A stretch of 64,000 nucleotides of DNA from Phreatobacter aquaticus (lineage in GTDB: Bacteria; Pseudomonadota; Alphaproteobacteria; Rhizobiales; Phreatobacteraceae): positions 4,488,828 to 4,552,827 of the forward strand of contig NZ_CP039865.1 in assembly GCF_005160265.1 (NCBI RefSeq). The letters run 5' to 3'. A program made the position numbers and the translations under genes. How positions within the stretch are numbered: the stretch's first letter is position 1; every line of letters begins with the position of its first letter. The notes beneath the pieces are model-generated. The model searched no databases. It was not told where the DNA came from and worked only from the letters and a program-made list of their open reading frames with translations. Shown piece after piece: positions 16,646 through 25,530 of this stretch.

Positions 16646-17812
16646 TCACACCGTCAGCGCGGGCACGTCGACCCAGCGACGCTCCTTCCAGCTCTGCAGC
16701 GCGCATTCCACCAGCTGCACGCCCTTGGCGCCTTCCACCAGCGTGTAGGAATAAGGCGCGTCCTCCACCACGTGGCGGATGAACATCTCCCACTGCGCCT
16801 TGAAGCCGTTCTCATAGACCTGATTGTCCGGCATCTTCTGCCAGGTCGAGCGGAAGTCGATGGACTGCTTCTGGTCGGGGTTCCAGACCGGGCGCGGCGT
16901 CGCGTTGCGCGGCTGGATCATGCAATCGTGCAGGCCCGCTACCGCCGAGCCCAGCGTGCCGTCGACATTGAAGGTCACGAGGTCGTCGCGATAGACGCGG
17001 GTGACCCAGCTCATGTTCATGTGGGCGATAACGCCGCCCTCGAGCTCGAAGGTCGCGTAGGCAGCATCGTCAGTCGTCGCCTTGTAGCGCTTGCCGTTCT
17101 CGTCCCAGCGCTCCGGGATATGGGTCGCGCCGAGGCACGACACCGACTTCACCTGGCCGAACAGGTTGTCGAGCACATAGCGCCAGTGGCAGACCATATC
17201 GAGGATCATGCCGCCGCCATCCTCGGAGCGGTAGTTCCAGGACGGACGCTGCGCCTCCTGCCAGTCGCCCTCGAACACCCAATAGCCGAACTCGCCGCGC
17301 ACCGAGAGCATGCGGCCGAAGAAGCCGGAATCGCGCAGCGACTTGAGCTTGAGGAGGCCCGGCAGGAACAGCTTGTCCTGTACCGTGCCGTTCTTCACGC
17401 CCTTGTCCTTGGCGAGCTTCACGATCCGCATCGCCTCGGCGAGATTGGTCGAGATCGGCTTCTCGCAATAGATGTGCTTGCCGGCATGGATCGCCTTGTC
17501 GAGCAGCGTCGGGCGCATCTGCGTGGTCGCGGCATCGAAGAAGATCTGGTTGGCCGGATCGGCGATCGCGGCATCGAGATCGGTGCCCCAGCGCTCGACG
17601 CCATTGGCCTTGGCAAGGGCTGCCACCTTGTCGGCATTGCGGCCGATCAGGATCGGATCGAGCTGCACGCGCGTGCCGTCGGACAGCTTGACGCCGCCCT
17701 GTGCGCGGATGGCGGCGACGGAGCGCACGAGGTGCTGGTTGGTGCCCATGCGGCCGGTGACGCCATTCATGATGACGCCGAGGCTGCGGGGAGTGGATGG
17801 CTTGGTGCTCAT
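16646..17812 (-). CDS. Gfo/Idh/MocA-family oxidoreductase
   Basis: The 388-residue NAD(P)-dependent dehydrogenase has a Rossmann N-terminus (LGVIMNGVTGRMGTNQHL) in which the glycine-rich loop is the unusual NGVTGRMG. The EKP motif is at residues 117-119. A GGGMILDMVCHWRYVLDNL segment carries the catalytic Asp and His. It is first in the operon with DUF993 and sugar isomerase genes and probably oxidises a sugar or cyclitol for them. A candidate promoter and TetR-like operator lie about 400 bases upstream at 18203-18244, giving a long leader that contains two GGAGACC-type palindromes. Confidence 0.88.
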   Translation of the reverse strand: MSTKPSTPRSLGVIMNGVTGRMGTNQHLVRSVAAIRAQGGVKLSDGTRVQLDPILIGRNADKVAALAKANGVERWGTDLDAAIADPANQIFFDAATTQMRPTLLDKAIHAGKHIYCEKPISTNLAEAMRIVKLAKDKGVKNGTVQDKLFLPGLLKLKSLRDSGFFGRMLSVRGEFGYWVFEGDWQEAQRPSWNYRSEDGGGMILDMVCHWRYVLDNLFGQVKSVSCLGATHIPERWDENGKRYKATTDDAAYATFELEGGVIAHMNMSWVTRVYRDDLVTFNVDGTLGSAVAGLHDCMIQPRNATPRPVWNPDQKQSIDFRSTWQKMPDNQVYENGFKAQWEMFIRHVVEDAPYSYTLVEGAKGVQLVECALQSWKERRWVDVPALTV

Positions 17813-17897
17813 GACGGGCGTCCTTCGTCGGAGGTGGTGAGATCAGGGGAACGATGAGGCAGATGGCTCGCATGCGGCAGCGGCCGACGGGCGCACA

Positions 17898-17917
17898 GCC
17901 GGAGACCGGTCTCCGGC
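17898..17917. promoter_or_regulatory. Perfect 20-bp palindrome upstream of the DUF993 operon
   Basis: GCCGGAGACCGGTCTCCGGC is its own reverse complement over all 20 bases. It lies 86 bases upstream of the dehydrogenase start codon and recurs in modified form at 17986-18003. It could be a dimeric regulator site or, in the leader RNA, a hairpin. Confidence 0.5.
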
Positions 17918-17985
17918 CTTGTCCACGACAGCTCCACCATGAACAGGCCGAAACGGCGGAAATTCGTGATTGTGGGATAGGGCGC

Positions 17986-18003
17986 GCGGAGACCAGTCTC
18001 CGC
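17986..18003. promoter_or_regulatory. Second GGAGACC-type palindrome upstream of the DUF993 operon
   Basis: GCGGAGAC-CA-GTCTCCGC has 8-base perfect arms. It shares GGAGACC(G/A)GTCTCC with the copy at 17898-17917, and the similarity continues on the right as GCCTT(G/C)GTCC-like sequence. This makes a longer direct repeat with a spacing of about 87 bases. Confidence 0.45.
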
Positions 18004-18202
18004 CTTCGTCCGGAATATCGTACTGACGCGGGGCCCAGGGTGAGGCCGCGTTTCGGATCGGGCCGGTCGGCGGAAACAGTCAGGCAGCGGCAGGATCGCG
18101 GCCCGAACGGCGCGCCGATCTCTCCCCGTCAGGCACGGCAGGGGCAGCCTTGCCGTCATCCGCGATCTCCCCGGTCACAAGGCTCTCTTGGATGGAGCCA
18201 AT

Positions 18203-18244
18203 TAACTCACCAGTGATTTACTTAAGGAGGTGTGCAAGAGTCAA
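18203..18244 (-). promoter_or_regulatory. TetR-like operator overlapping a promoter for the minus-strand DUF993 operon
   Basis: TAACTCACCAGTGATTTA (18203-18220) is a near-perfect 18-bp palindrome (TAA-N-TCAC-CA-GTGA-N-TTA). On the minus strand TTGACT (18239-18244 complement) and TAAATC (18215-18220 complement) are spaced by 18 bases, so the operator would cover the -10 element, a classical repressor position. It shares the ACTCACCAGT core with 11827-11836. Confidence 0.55.
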
Positions 18245-18269
18245 GACAGCGATCGCCACTCGGCCAGAT

Positions 18270-18824
18270 TCAGCCCTCGAGCTGGAACGGATGGCCGATC
18301 TCGGCGAGACGCGGTGCGGCCTGGTCCTTGGCCGAAAGCGTCACCGCCGCCGCTGAAACCGGCCAGGAAACGCCGATATCGGGATCGTCCCAGGCAACAG
18401 CCGCGTCATGCTCGGGGCTGTAATAATCCGTCACCTTGTAGACGACCTGGGTGGCATCGGTCAGCGTGCAGAACCCATGCAGGAAGCCGGCCGGCACCCA
18501 CAGCTGGCTCCAGTTGGCGGCCGACAGTTCCACCGCGACATGGCGGCCATAGGTCGGCGAGCCCCAGCGGATATCGACCGCCACATCCAGGATCGCTCCA
18601 GCGATGACGCGGATAAGCTTGCCCTGCGCGCGCGGGTTCTTCTGGTAGTGCAACCCCCTCACCGTGCCGCGCTTCTCGGACAGCGAGTGGTTGTCCTGCA
18701 CGAAGACCGTGTCAGGCAGCCACTCGGCCCGGAACACCTCCGAGAAGAAGCCGCGCTCGTCGCCGAACTTCCTGGGGCGAATGAGCTTCAGGCCGGCAAT
18801 GTCGAATCCGTTGATCTCGGCCAT
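18270..18824 (-). CDS. rfbC: dTDP-4-dehydrorhamnose 3,5-epimerase
   Basis: RfbC/RmlC epimerises C3 and C5 of the 4-keto sugar in dTDP-L-rhamnose synthesis. The 184-residue cupin has the family signature GDERGFFSEVFR near its N-terminus, the catalytic NHSLSEKRGTVRGLHYQ (with His) and DVAVDIRWGSPTYG. A VPAGFLHGF segment follows. ATG 18824 is preferred over the ATG one codon earlier, because GGGAG then lies about 5 bases upstream. The other three rhamnose genes (rfbB, rfbD, rfbA) are about 26 kb away at 44397-47233. Confidence 0.93.
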   Translation of the reverse strand: MAEINGFDIAGLKLIRPRKFGDERGFFSEVFRAEWLPDTVFVQDNHSLSEKRGTVRGLHYQKNPRAQGKLIRVIAGAILDVAVDIRWGSPTYGRHVAVELSAANWSQLWVPAGFLHGFCTLTDATQVVYKVTDYYSPEHDAAVAWDDPDIGVSWPVSAAAVTLSAKDQAAPRLAEIGHPFQLEG

Positions 18825-18827
18825 CAT

Positions 18828-19213
18828 TGCTCCCAGAACCTGCGCCGCAATGGGGCTGGTTCTAGTCCAGTGGCCGGGCCTTGCAACCCTCTCAGAAAGG
18901 CCCGCGGCTCAGCGCCAGTGTTTCCGCAACGTCATCGATATAGAACGGTAGATTTCTATATAATTCGAGTAAAAATCACCAGCATTGACACGTTCTGAAT
19001 TTAATAAAATGACGCCAATTGCAATACAAGAAAGTACGTCTGGCGTGAACGTTCATGTTCGGAGTGCCGTGAAATCTATTGACGGAACGTCAGGCACTCA
19101 GATCGGTTGACCCGACGCGCGAACAATGGTTTCTGGTGACAGTCGCCTGTTTCCAAGTCCATTTGCCGGTAGCGAGCCACCGCTTGAATCCCGTCCTTCA
19201 CACCATTGCCGGC
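18828..19213. promoter_or_regulatory. AT-rich intergenic region before the NDP-sugar dehydratase
   Basis: Bases about 18940-19060 are distinctly AT-rich compared with the surroundings. They hold TTGACA (18985-18990), a good -35 match; TAAAAT follows at 14 bases, closer than usual. A perfect TGAACGTTCA palindrome (19046-19055) could be an operator. The sequence before 18900 is the leader of rfbC on the minus strand. Bases 19079-19213 are an open extension of the next gene. Confidence 0.4.
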
Positions 19214-21184
19214 ATGATTGGTCGCCTGGTGGCGAATCCGGCGAAAAAGTTCTGGGTTGCGGCCCACGACTACTGCGTGACGCTCGGCGCCCTTTTTGCT
19301 GCCATCGCGCTCCGCGGCGAGCCGCCGCTTCCAACCTATACTGGCATCGGCCCCCTCGCGCCCGCGCTGATCTTCGCAGCCACCGCGATCCTCGTTTACA
19401 AGGCCTGCGATCTCTACGCCTCGCGCTGGCGCTTCGCGTCGCTCTACGACCTGTTCGGCATATTCAAGGCCGTGTCGGTCCTCACCTTGATTCTGCTGGC
19501 GGCCGACTATCTGGTGGCACCCCGCCTGTCCGAGGCCGGCAAGCTGTTCGGCGGCCGCACGCTCATTATTTATTGGTGCGTCCAGATGATCCTGCTCGGC
19601 GGCCCGCGGGTCGCCTACCGGGCCTATCGCAGCTGGCGGCGGTCTGTGATCCGCAATATCGACCCGCTGGCGGCAATCGTCATCGGCCGTGCCTCCGATG
19701 CGGAATCGGTGATCCGCATGGCGGAAGCAGGGCTTGCCGGCCCGCTGCGCATCTATGGCATCCTGTCGCCAACGGCGAACGAGATCGGCCAGGCGGTGCG
19801 CGGCGTCTCCGTCTGGGGCTCGCTCGATCACGTCGAGGCCGTTGTCCAGGACGCCAACGAGCGCGGCATCGTCGTGCAACGTGCGATTATCGCACCCGAC
19901 GCCCTGAACGAAGGGCCTGTCATCGAGGACCTGGTCGGCCGTTTCCGCCGCATCGGCATTCCCGCCATCCGCCTCGACGTGGCCTATTCCACCGACATGA
20001 CCCGGCCGGCCCAGTTGCATGCCGTGATCGACGAGGATCTGCTGATCCGGCCGCTCGTTGACGTCGACGAGGCTCCGCTGCGCGATTTCGTCGCCGGCAA
20101 GCGCGTCATCGTCACCGGTGGCGGCGGCTCGATCGGCTCCGAGCTCGTGCTCAGAAGTGCGACGCTGGGGGCTTCCGAGGTGCTGGTCATCGACCATTCC
20201 GAGGCAGCCCTGCACGCCATCCTGGCGAGTGCCGAATTGCGGTTCCAGCCTGGCACCAACGCCGTGACCGGCCGCATCTGCGACGTCCGGGACCGCGCGC
20301 GCCTCGGGCGGCTGATGGCGGAGTTCAAGCCAGACGTGGTCTTCCACGCCGCGGCGCTGAAGCACGTGCCCCATCTTGAGCGCGAGGTGGCCGATGCCGC
20401 CCGGACCAATGTGATCGGCACCGTCAATGCCGCCGACGCGGCAATTGCCGCGAGAGCCGCAGTCTTCGTGCTGATCTCCACCGACAAGGCGACCAAGCCG
20501 GCGTCGATCCTCGGCGGCACCAAGCGCATTGCCGAACTCTATGTCCAGTCGATCGATGCAGCCCCACAACTGGTCGACGCAGAGGCCCGCGTGACGCGGC
20601 TTGTCTCCGTGCGCTTCGGCAATGTGCTGGGCACTGCGGGTTCGGTTGTTCCGCGGTTCCGTGCCCAGATCGAGGCCGGCGGCCCGGTCACCGTCACCGA
20701 CCCCGCCATGGTGCGTTATTTCATGACCAAGAAGGAGGCGACCGACCTCCTGTGGACGGCCGCCCGCATCACCGAGGTTCGGGAACCAGGCGCCCATTCG
20801 GCGGTTCTGGTGCTCAATATGGGCCAGCCAGTGCGGATCGATGATCTCGCGCGCCGCATGATCCGACTTGCCGGCTTCGACCCCGACAAGAGCATGAAGC
20901 TCATCTATATCGGCAAGCGGCCCGGTGAGCGCCTGGCTGAGCAATTGTTCGACGAGCGCGAACCGCAATTCGATCTGGGCATTCGCGGTATCGTCGCTGC
21001 CGAAAGCCAGACTGTGCCATTCCCCGGCATGCAGGCCTTCATCGCCGGCCTCGCGGCCGCCGCCGAGGAAGGTGACGACAGCAAGGTCCGCGCCTTGATC
21101 GGCGAGCTGGTGCCGGAATTGCGCCCCCAGTCCCAGGCGAGCGTCGTCAGGCTTGGCCAGGCGCGCGGCGACGTCGCGGGCTGA
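19214..21184 (+). CDS. CapD/PglF-type NDP-sugar 4,6-dehydratase, membrane-anchored
   Basis: The 656-residue enzyme has about four N-terminal membrane helices and a CoA-binding-like region (LAAIVIGRASDAESVIRMAE). A dehydratase domain follows with TGGGGSIGSELV, the DVRDRARL and HAAALKHVPHLE segments, and STDKATKPASILGGTKRIAE, which holds the catalytic Lys and the position where this family usually has Met (here Leu). A C-terminal LGKRPGE-like IGKRPGERLAEQLF segment is also present. Relatives make UDP-4-keto-6-deoxy sugars for bacillosamine-type sugars in O-antigens and glycoproteins. The frame is open to a TTG at 19079. I prefer ATG 19214 because it begins the usual N-terminal motif, but the ribosome-binding site is weak. 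Confidence 0.88.
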   Translation: MIGRLVANPAKKFWVAAHDYCVTLGALFAAIALRGEPPLPTYTGIGPLAPALIFAATAILVYKACDLYASRWRFASLYDLFGIFKAVSVLTLILLAADYLVAPRLSEAGKLFGGRTLIIYWCVQMILLGGPRVAYRAYRSWRRSVIRNIDPLAAIVIGRASDAESVIRMAEAGLAGPLRIYGILSPTANEIGQAVRGVSVWGSLDHVEAVVQDANERGIVVQRAIIAPDALNEGPVIEDLVGRFRRIGIPAIRLDVAYSTDMTRPAQLHAVIDEDLLIRPLVDVDEAPLRDFVAGKRVIVTGGGGSIGSELVLRSATLGASEVLVIDHSEAALHAILASAELRFQPGTNAVTGRICDVRDRARLGRLMAEFKPDVVFHAAALKHVPHLEREVADAARTNVIGTVNAADAAIAARAAVFVLISTDKATKPASILGGTKRIAELYVQSIDAAPQLVDAEARVTRLVSVRFGNVLGTAGSVVPRFRAQIEAGGPVTVTDPAMVRYFMTKKEATDLLWTAARITEVREPGAHSAVLVLNMGQPVRIDDLARRMIRLAGFDPDKSMKLIYIGKRPGERLAEQLFDEREPQFDLGIRGIVAAESQTVPFPGMQAFIAGLAAAAEEGDDSKVRALIGELVPELRPQSQASVVRLGQARGDVAG

Positions 21185-21194
21185 GCGACAGGCC

Positions 21195-22523
21195 TCAATT
21201 CTCGCGAAACGCCCTGGCGATCTGCTCGGTGATCGGCTTCATCAGATAGGCCAGCGCGGTCCGGTCAGCGGTACGCACGAACACTTCTGCGGGCATGCCC
21301 GGCACGATGTGGCGGTCGCCGAGCTTGCGGCTCTCGCCCTCGTCCACCGCAACCCTGATCGCGAAATAGCTCTGATTTGTCTGCGCTTCTCGCACGATAT
21401 CGGGGGAAATTCGCGAGATCCGCCCCTTGAGTTCGGGCGTCGTCCCATGCGGCAGGCCACTGAAGCGGACCGTCGCCTCCTGGCCAGGCATGACCTTGTC
21501 GATGTCGAGCGGCGACAGGCGCACCTCGATCACCAACGCATCGTCGCCCGGCACGATCATCATGATCGGCTGTCCCGCCTGCACCACGCCGCCGATCGTG
21601 TGATAGGCGAGCTGATGCACGAGGCCGCTCTGCGGCGAGCGGATCTCGACGCGCTTCAACTGGTCCTCGGCGGCGATGCGCCGCTCGACCAGTTCACCGA
21701 TCTTGCCCAGCGCATCGCGCAGATCGTTCGACACTTCCCGGCGCAGTTCCTGCTCGATCTGCAGGATCTGCAACTCGTTCTCGCTGATCCGGCCCTCGGC
21801 GCGGGCCCGCTCGGACACGAACTGGCCGACATCGCCGGCAAGCCTCGCGGCCTCGCGCTCCAGCTCGACGACGCGCGTCCGCGGCACCAGGTTGCGGCGG
21901 AAGAGATCGCTGACATCGACGAGTTCGCGGTCGATCAGCTCGACCTGCCGCCGCCTTGCGCGCTCCTGCGCCGCGATGCCGGCAATCTCCTCGCGGATCT
22001 GCTCGATCCGTTCGCGCAGCTGCTTGCGCATTCCATCGCGCGCGCCGGCCCGAGCGCGGAACAGGTTCTGCTCGCCGATGATCGCCTTCTCGACATCGGA
22101 ATCGGACCTACGGCTCGCGAGTTCCTGGGGGATCACGAGATCGGCCAGACCATCGCGCTCGGCCTCCAGCCGCGCCTGCCGGGCGAGGTTCTCGGTCAGT
22201 TGCTTGACGACCACCTGGAGGCTCGCCCGCGTCTGGGTATCGTCGAGCCGCATGAGCAGATCGCCTTCCCGGACCCGCATGGCGTCGCGCACACGGATCT
22301 CGCCGACCACGCCGCCGGTCGGGTGCTGGACCGTCTTGACGTTGCTGTCGACGACCACCACGCCGCTGCCGACCACGGCGCCCGACAAGGGGACGGTCGC
22401 GGCCCAGACGCCGAAGCCGCCAACCAGCACAACCACGATCGCAATGCCCGTGACGATCAATCGGCGGATCGAGCGGTCGGTCGGTCCGGCAGCCGGGCTG
22501 GCCTGGTTCAAGGTCTCGCTCAT
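21195..22523 (-). CDS. Type I secretion membrane fusion protein, HlyD/PrtE family
   Basis: The 442-residue adaptor has one membrane helix near residues 20-42, a lipoyl-like domain (GGVVGEIRVRDAMRVREGDLLMRLDDT), a long coiled coil (about residues 90-280) and a C-terminal beta-barrel region (IRSPQSGLVHQL ... GDRHIVPGMPAEVFV). It links the inner-membrane ABC exporter to an outer-membrane TolC-type channel. It overlaps the ABC gene by 4 bases (ATGA). No TolC homologue is in the window. A likely cargo, the RTX M10 protease, is encoded about 32 kb away at 54327-56255. Confidence 0.92.
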   Translation of the reverse strand: MSETLNQASPAAGPTDRSIRRLIVTGIAIVVVLVGGFGVWAATVPLSGAVVGSGVVVVDSNVKTVQHPTGGVVGEIRVRDAMRVREGDLLMRLDDTQTRASLQVVVKQLTENLARQARLEAERDGLADLVIPQELASRRSDSDVEKAIIGEQNLFRARAGARDGMRKQLRERIEQIREEIAGIAAQERARRRQVELIDRELVDVSDLFRRNLVPRTRVVELEREAARLAGDVGQFVSERARAEGRISENELQILQIEQELRREVSNDLRDALGKIGELVERRIAAEDQLKRVEIRSPQSGLVHQLAYHTIGGVVQAGQPIMMIVPGDDALVIEVRLSPLDIDKVMPGQEATVRFSGLPHGTTPELKGRISRISPDIVREAQTNQSYFAIRVAVDEGESRKLGDRHIVPGMPAEVFVRTADRTALAYLMKPITEQIARAFREN

Positions 22524-24256
22524 GCGCCGCTCCCCCGCCGCTGAGGCTGGGGCGCCAGCACGCGCTTCAGCACATCGTCCTTGGGCCCGAAGGCCTGGAC
22601 ACGTCCGTCCTTCATGAAGGCCACCATGTCGACCGCGGCAATGGCGCTGGGGCGGTGCGCGATCACCACCACGATGCCGTTGCGGTCGCGGACATGGCGG
22701 ATTGCCTGGGTGACGGCGGCCTCGCCCTCGGCATCGAGATTGGCGTTGGGCTCGTCAAGGATCACGAGGAACGGCTCGCCGAACAGCGCCCGCGCCAGAG
22801 CCACGCGCTGCCGCTGGCCACCGGACAGCGCGATGCCGCCCTCCCCGATCCGCGTCTCATAGCCCTGCGGCAAATGCCGGATCATCTCGTCGGCGCCGGC
22901 GGCGCGCGCCGCTCTCACCACGTCGTCGGCACTGAAGTTCTGCCGGAAGCGCGCGATGTTCTCGGCAACGGTCCCGTCGAACAGGCCGATATCCTGCGGC
23001 AGATAGCCAATGAACGTTCCGCGTGCTTCCGCCGACCATTGCGCAAGCTCGGCGTCGTCGAGGCGAACCGATCCGCGCATCGGCGCCCATATGCCTGCGA
23101 GCGTTCGCGCCAGCGTCGATTTGCCGGATGCGGAATGGCCGATGACGCCCAGTGCCTGACCAGCCTGGAGCGTCAGCGACACGCCGTGGAGGATGGGATG
23201 CGAGCTGGCGGGAGCCCCGACGAACACCTGCTCGAGCGCCAGCGAGCGGACGGGCGGCGGCAGCGACAGCGGCGAGCCGGCGGGCGGCAGGAAGCGCATC
23301 GTTTCCCTGAGCCGCGCCCAGCCCTGGCGCGCGGCGGTGAAGCCCCGCCAATGGCCGACCGCCAGCTCGATCGGCGCCAATGCCCGCCCCATCAGGATCG
23401 ACGAGGCGATCATCACGCCCGGCGTCGCCTGGTCGCTCAGCACCAGATAGGCGCCAAGCCCGAGAATGCCGGACTGCATCGCCATCCGGAAGATGCGCGA
23501 TATGGTCCCATAGGTCGTCACAGCGTCGGTCGCCCGCGCATTGGCCTCCAGATAGCGCTCGTTGATCGCGCCATAGCGATGGCCGAGCGCCATCTGCATG
23601 CCCATGGCGGCCACCGTCTCGGCATTGCGCCGCGACGTCTCGGCAATGGTCGAGCGGGCGGATGCCTCCTGCGCGACGGCCCGCGTCGGACCGCGCGTCG
23701 CATGCTCGGTCATCAGCGCGATGCCGAACAGCGCGATCGATCCGACGACCACGGCAATGCCGATCCAGGGGTGGAGCAGGAAGCAGAGCCCGATGAACAG
23801 CGGCATCCACGGCAGGTCGAAGAAGGCCGTCGGCCCAAGACCGGACACGAAATTGCGGACGGCATCGAGGTCGCGGCTCGGCTGCAGCGCATCCAGATGG
23901 GCAGGTGCCCTCAGCGGCATGGTGACAGTGAGTTCGTAGATGCGCGGCGCGAGACTGCGATCGACCGAGGCCCCGATCCGGGTCAGCAGCCGCTGGCGGA
24001 TCATGTCGAGCGCGCCCTGAACCAGGAAGACGGCGGCGAGCAGCACGGTCAATCCAACCAGCGTCTGCACGCTGCGGCTGGTCAGCACCCGGTCATAGAC
24101 CTGCAGCATGTAGATCGCGCCGGCGAGCATCAGGATGTTGAGCACGCCGGAGAACAGGCCAGCCGCAACAAGGCCCGGGCGGCAGGCGGCCAGCGCCTCC
24201 GCGATCGGGTCCGATGGCTTGGAAAGACTGGGAAGGCCGCGCATCGGGACGTCCAT
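22520..24256 (-). CDS. Type I secretion ABC exporter, PrtD family (permease-ATPase fusion)
   Basis: The 578-residue protein exports RTX-type proteins without periplasmic intermediates. Six membrane helices fill residues about 20-300. The ATPase has Walker A GHSASGKST (about residue 370), ALSGGQRQRVALARAL (about 473) and Walker B FLVILDEPNANLD (about 498). There is no N-terminal C39 peptidase, as expected for PrtD rather than bacteriocin exporters. The frame is open to 25633, but that part overlaps the glycosyltransferase gene in another frame and is not family-like. I chose ATG 24256; ATG 24244 or 24304 are possible because no clear ribosome-binding site decides. Confidence 0.9.
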   Translation of the reverse strand: MDVPMRGLPSLSKPSDPIAEALAACRPGLVAAGLFSGVLNILMLAGAIYMLQVYDRVLTSRSVQTLVGLTVLLAAVFLVQGALDMIRQRLLTRIGASVDRSLAPRIYELTVTMPLRAPAHLDALQPSRDLDAVRNFVSGLGPTAFFDLPWMPLFIGLCFLLHPWIGIAVVVGSIALFGIALMTEHATRGPTRAVAQEASARSTIAETSRRNAETVAAMGMQMALGHRYGAINERYLEANARATDAVTTYGTISRIFRMAMQSGILGLGAYLVLSDQATPGVMIASSILMGRALAPIELAVGHWRGFTAARQGWARLRETMRFLPPAGSPLSLPPPVRSLALEQVFVGAPASSHPILHGVSLTLQAGQALGVIGHSASGKSTLARTLAGIWAPMRGSVRLDDAELAQWSAEARGTFIGYLPQDIGLFDGTVAENIARFRQNFSADDVVRAARAAGADEMIRHLPQGYETRIGEGGIALSGGQRQRVALARALFGEPFLVILDEPNANLDAEGEAAVTQAIRHVRDRNGIVVVIAHRPSAIAAVDMVAFMKDGRVQAFGPKDDVLKRVLAPQPQRRGSGA

Positions 24257-24372
24257 GCGATGAGACTGTGGGCGTTTGGCCCGGCGCGGCCGAATCTGCC
24301 GCATGCTTGTGTGAATAGATAGAGTCAGTCCGCGATGTTTCGAAGCGAAGCGATCGCTGCCGCCTGCCCGTT

Positions 24373-25530
24373 TCAGCCTTTGGGCCGGGCAAGAAGCCGC
24401 CGGTAGACGGCGATCACGCTGGCTGACACCGCCTCGAGGTCCGAGCCTGCTTCGACAAGCAGGCGGGCCGCTGCCCCCATGGCCGCACGATCGGCGTGGG
24501 CAAGCTTGGCGATGGCCTCGGCCAGCGCCGCGACGTCGCCTGCCGGCACGATGAAGCCCGTCTCGCCGTCGACCACCGCGTCGCGGCAGCCGGGCACATC
24601 CGACACGATCGAGGGCCTGGCCGACGCGCTGGCTTCCAGCAGCGCCTTGGGCAAGCCCTCGCCGCCCCGCGACGGCAGGATGAAGGCATGATGCGCTGCG
24701 TGAAGCGCGGCGATGTCGCCCTGTGCGCCAAGCCAGCAGACACCCGGCTCGGCCGCGAAGGTCTCGAGCTCCGCCCTGGAATAGGCCCCGGGATTGTCGC
24801 CGTCTGGCGCGCCGACGAGTGTCAGCGAGACATCGCCCCCCACCGAGCGGCCTTGCCTCACGGCTGCAACCGCCAGGTCGATCCCCTTCGATCGCACCAT
24901 GCGGGCGACCAGAAGGAGCTTCAGGCCCGGCCCCGCCGGCATGGGCTGGGCGGGAAAGTCCACGAGATCGACGCCGGCACCACCAAGTTGCACATGGCGG
25001 CCCTGGCTGGCAGCGGCCACGAGTCCGAGCCTTGCACCATCGGCATCGTTCTCGGCCAGCCAGACGGTGCCCGCGCGATCGAGAACCAGGCGCAGACCAA
25101 AGCCCAGCGCCCGGACCAGCGCACGGCGCACAAACGAGCGTCCGGTCGCGAGATAGCCGAGCCCGGTAATGCTGCAGACCAGAGGGAACGATGCACCGCG
25201 AAGCCGGGCGAGCGCCGCAATCGACATGCCATGGATCCCGAAGGCATGAACGATCGCCGGCTGATGGGCCTTGACGAGGGCCTTCAACTGCCCAGCGGCG
25301 GCGAGAAGACCCGTGGGCACCACGCCCCGCCGCGCGGCGGAAGCCGGAACGACCGCGATCCCGGCCTCGGCGATTCGCCGGGCCGCCTCGGCCATCCGCG
25401 TGAGCACCACGACGTCGAAGCCCTCGCGTTTTGCCCTGATAGCCCAGGGCAGGAAATGCGAGACGAAGAACCAATCCTCGTTGATCACGCAGATGATCGT
25501 CGGCCGCGCCTGTGTCACCGGCCGCCCCAT
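24373..25530 (-). CDS. Glycosyltransferase family 4
   Basis: The 385-residue GT-B glycosyltransferase has the N-terminal INEDWFFVSHFLPWAIRAKR and IVHAFGIHG segments typical of group 1 enzymes. The C-terminal donor domain has LLLVARMVRSKGIDLAVAAV, a FILPSRGGEGLPKALLEASA stretch (the EGLP motif with Glu), and RPSIVSDVPGCRDAVVDGETGFIVP. It acts on the cytoplasmic side, adding one sugar to a lipid-linked glycan. The start at 25530 is chosen by similarity; GTG 25518 is an alternative and no strong ribosome-binding site is seen. It lies upstream of the secretion genes on the same strand with a 116-base gap. Confidence 0.88.
   Translation of the reverse strand: MGRPVTQARPTIICVINEDWFFVSHFLPWAIRAKREGFDVVVLTRMAEAARRIAEAGIAVVPASAARRGVVPTGLLAAAGQLKALVKAHQPAIVHAFGIHGMSIAALARLRGASFPLVCSITGLGYLATGRSFVRRALVRALGFGLRLVLDRAGTVWLAENDADGARLGLVAAASQGRHVQLGGAGVDLVDFPAQPMPAGPGLKLLLVARMVRSKGIDLAVAAVRQGRSVGGDVSLTLVGAPDGDNPGAYSRAELETFAAEPGVCWLGAQGDIAALHAAHHAFILPSRGGEGLPKALLEASASARPSIVSDVPGCRDAVVDGETGFIVPAGDVAALAEAIAKLAHADRAAMGAAARLLVEAGSDLEAVSASVIAVYRRLLARPKG

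Noticed and set aside
17809-18159. A 116-residue minus-strand frame overlapping the dehydrogenase start by 4 bases
   Set aside because: It runs through the palindromic leader, is Arg/Pro-rich, and matches nothing; the 4-base overlap is probably chance.
19076-20968. A 630-residue minus-strand frame opposite the NDP-sugar dehydratase
   Set aside because: Composition is His/Asp/Gly/Arg-biased as in antisense shadows, and the plus-strand protein has a full family motif set.
22655-24322. A 555-residue plus-strand frame opposite the secretion ABC gene
   Set aside because: Antisense shadow rich in Arg, His and Gln with no recognisable domain.
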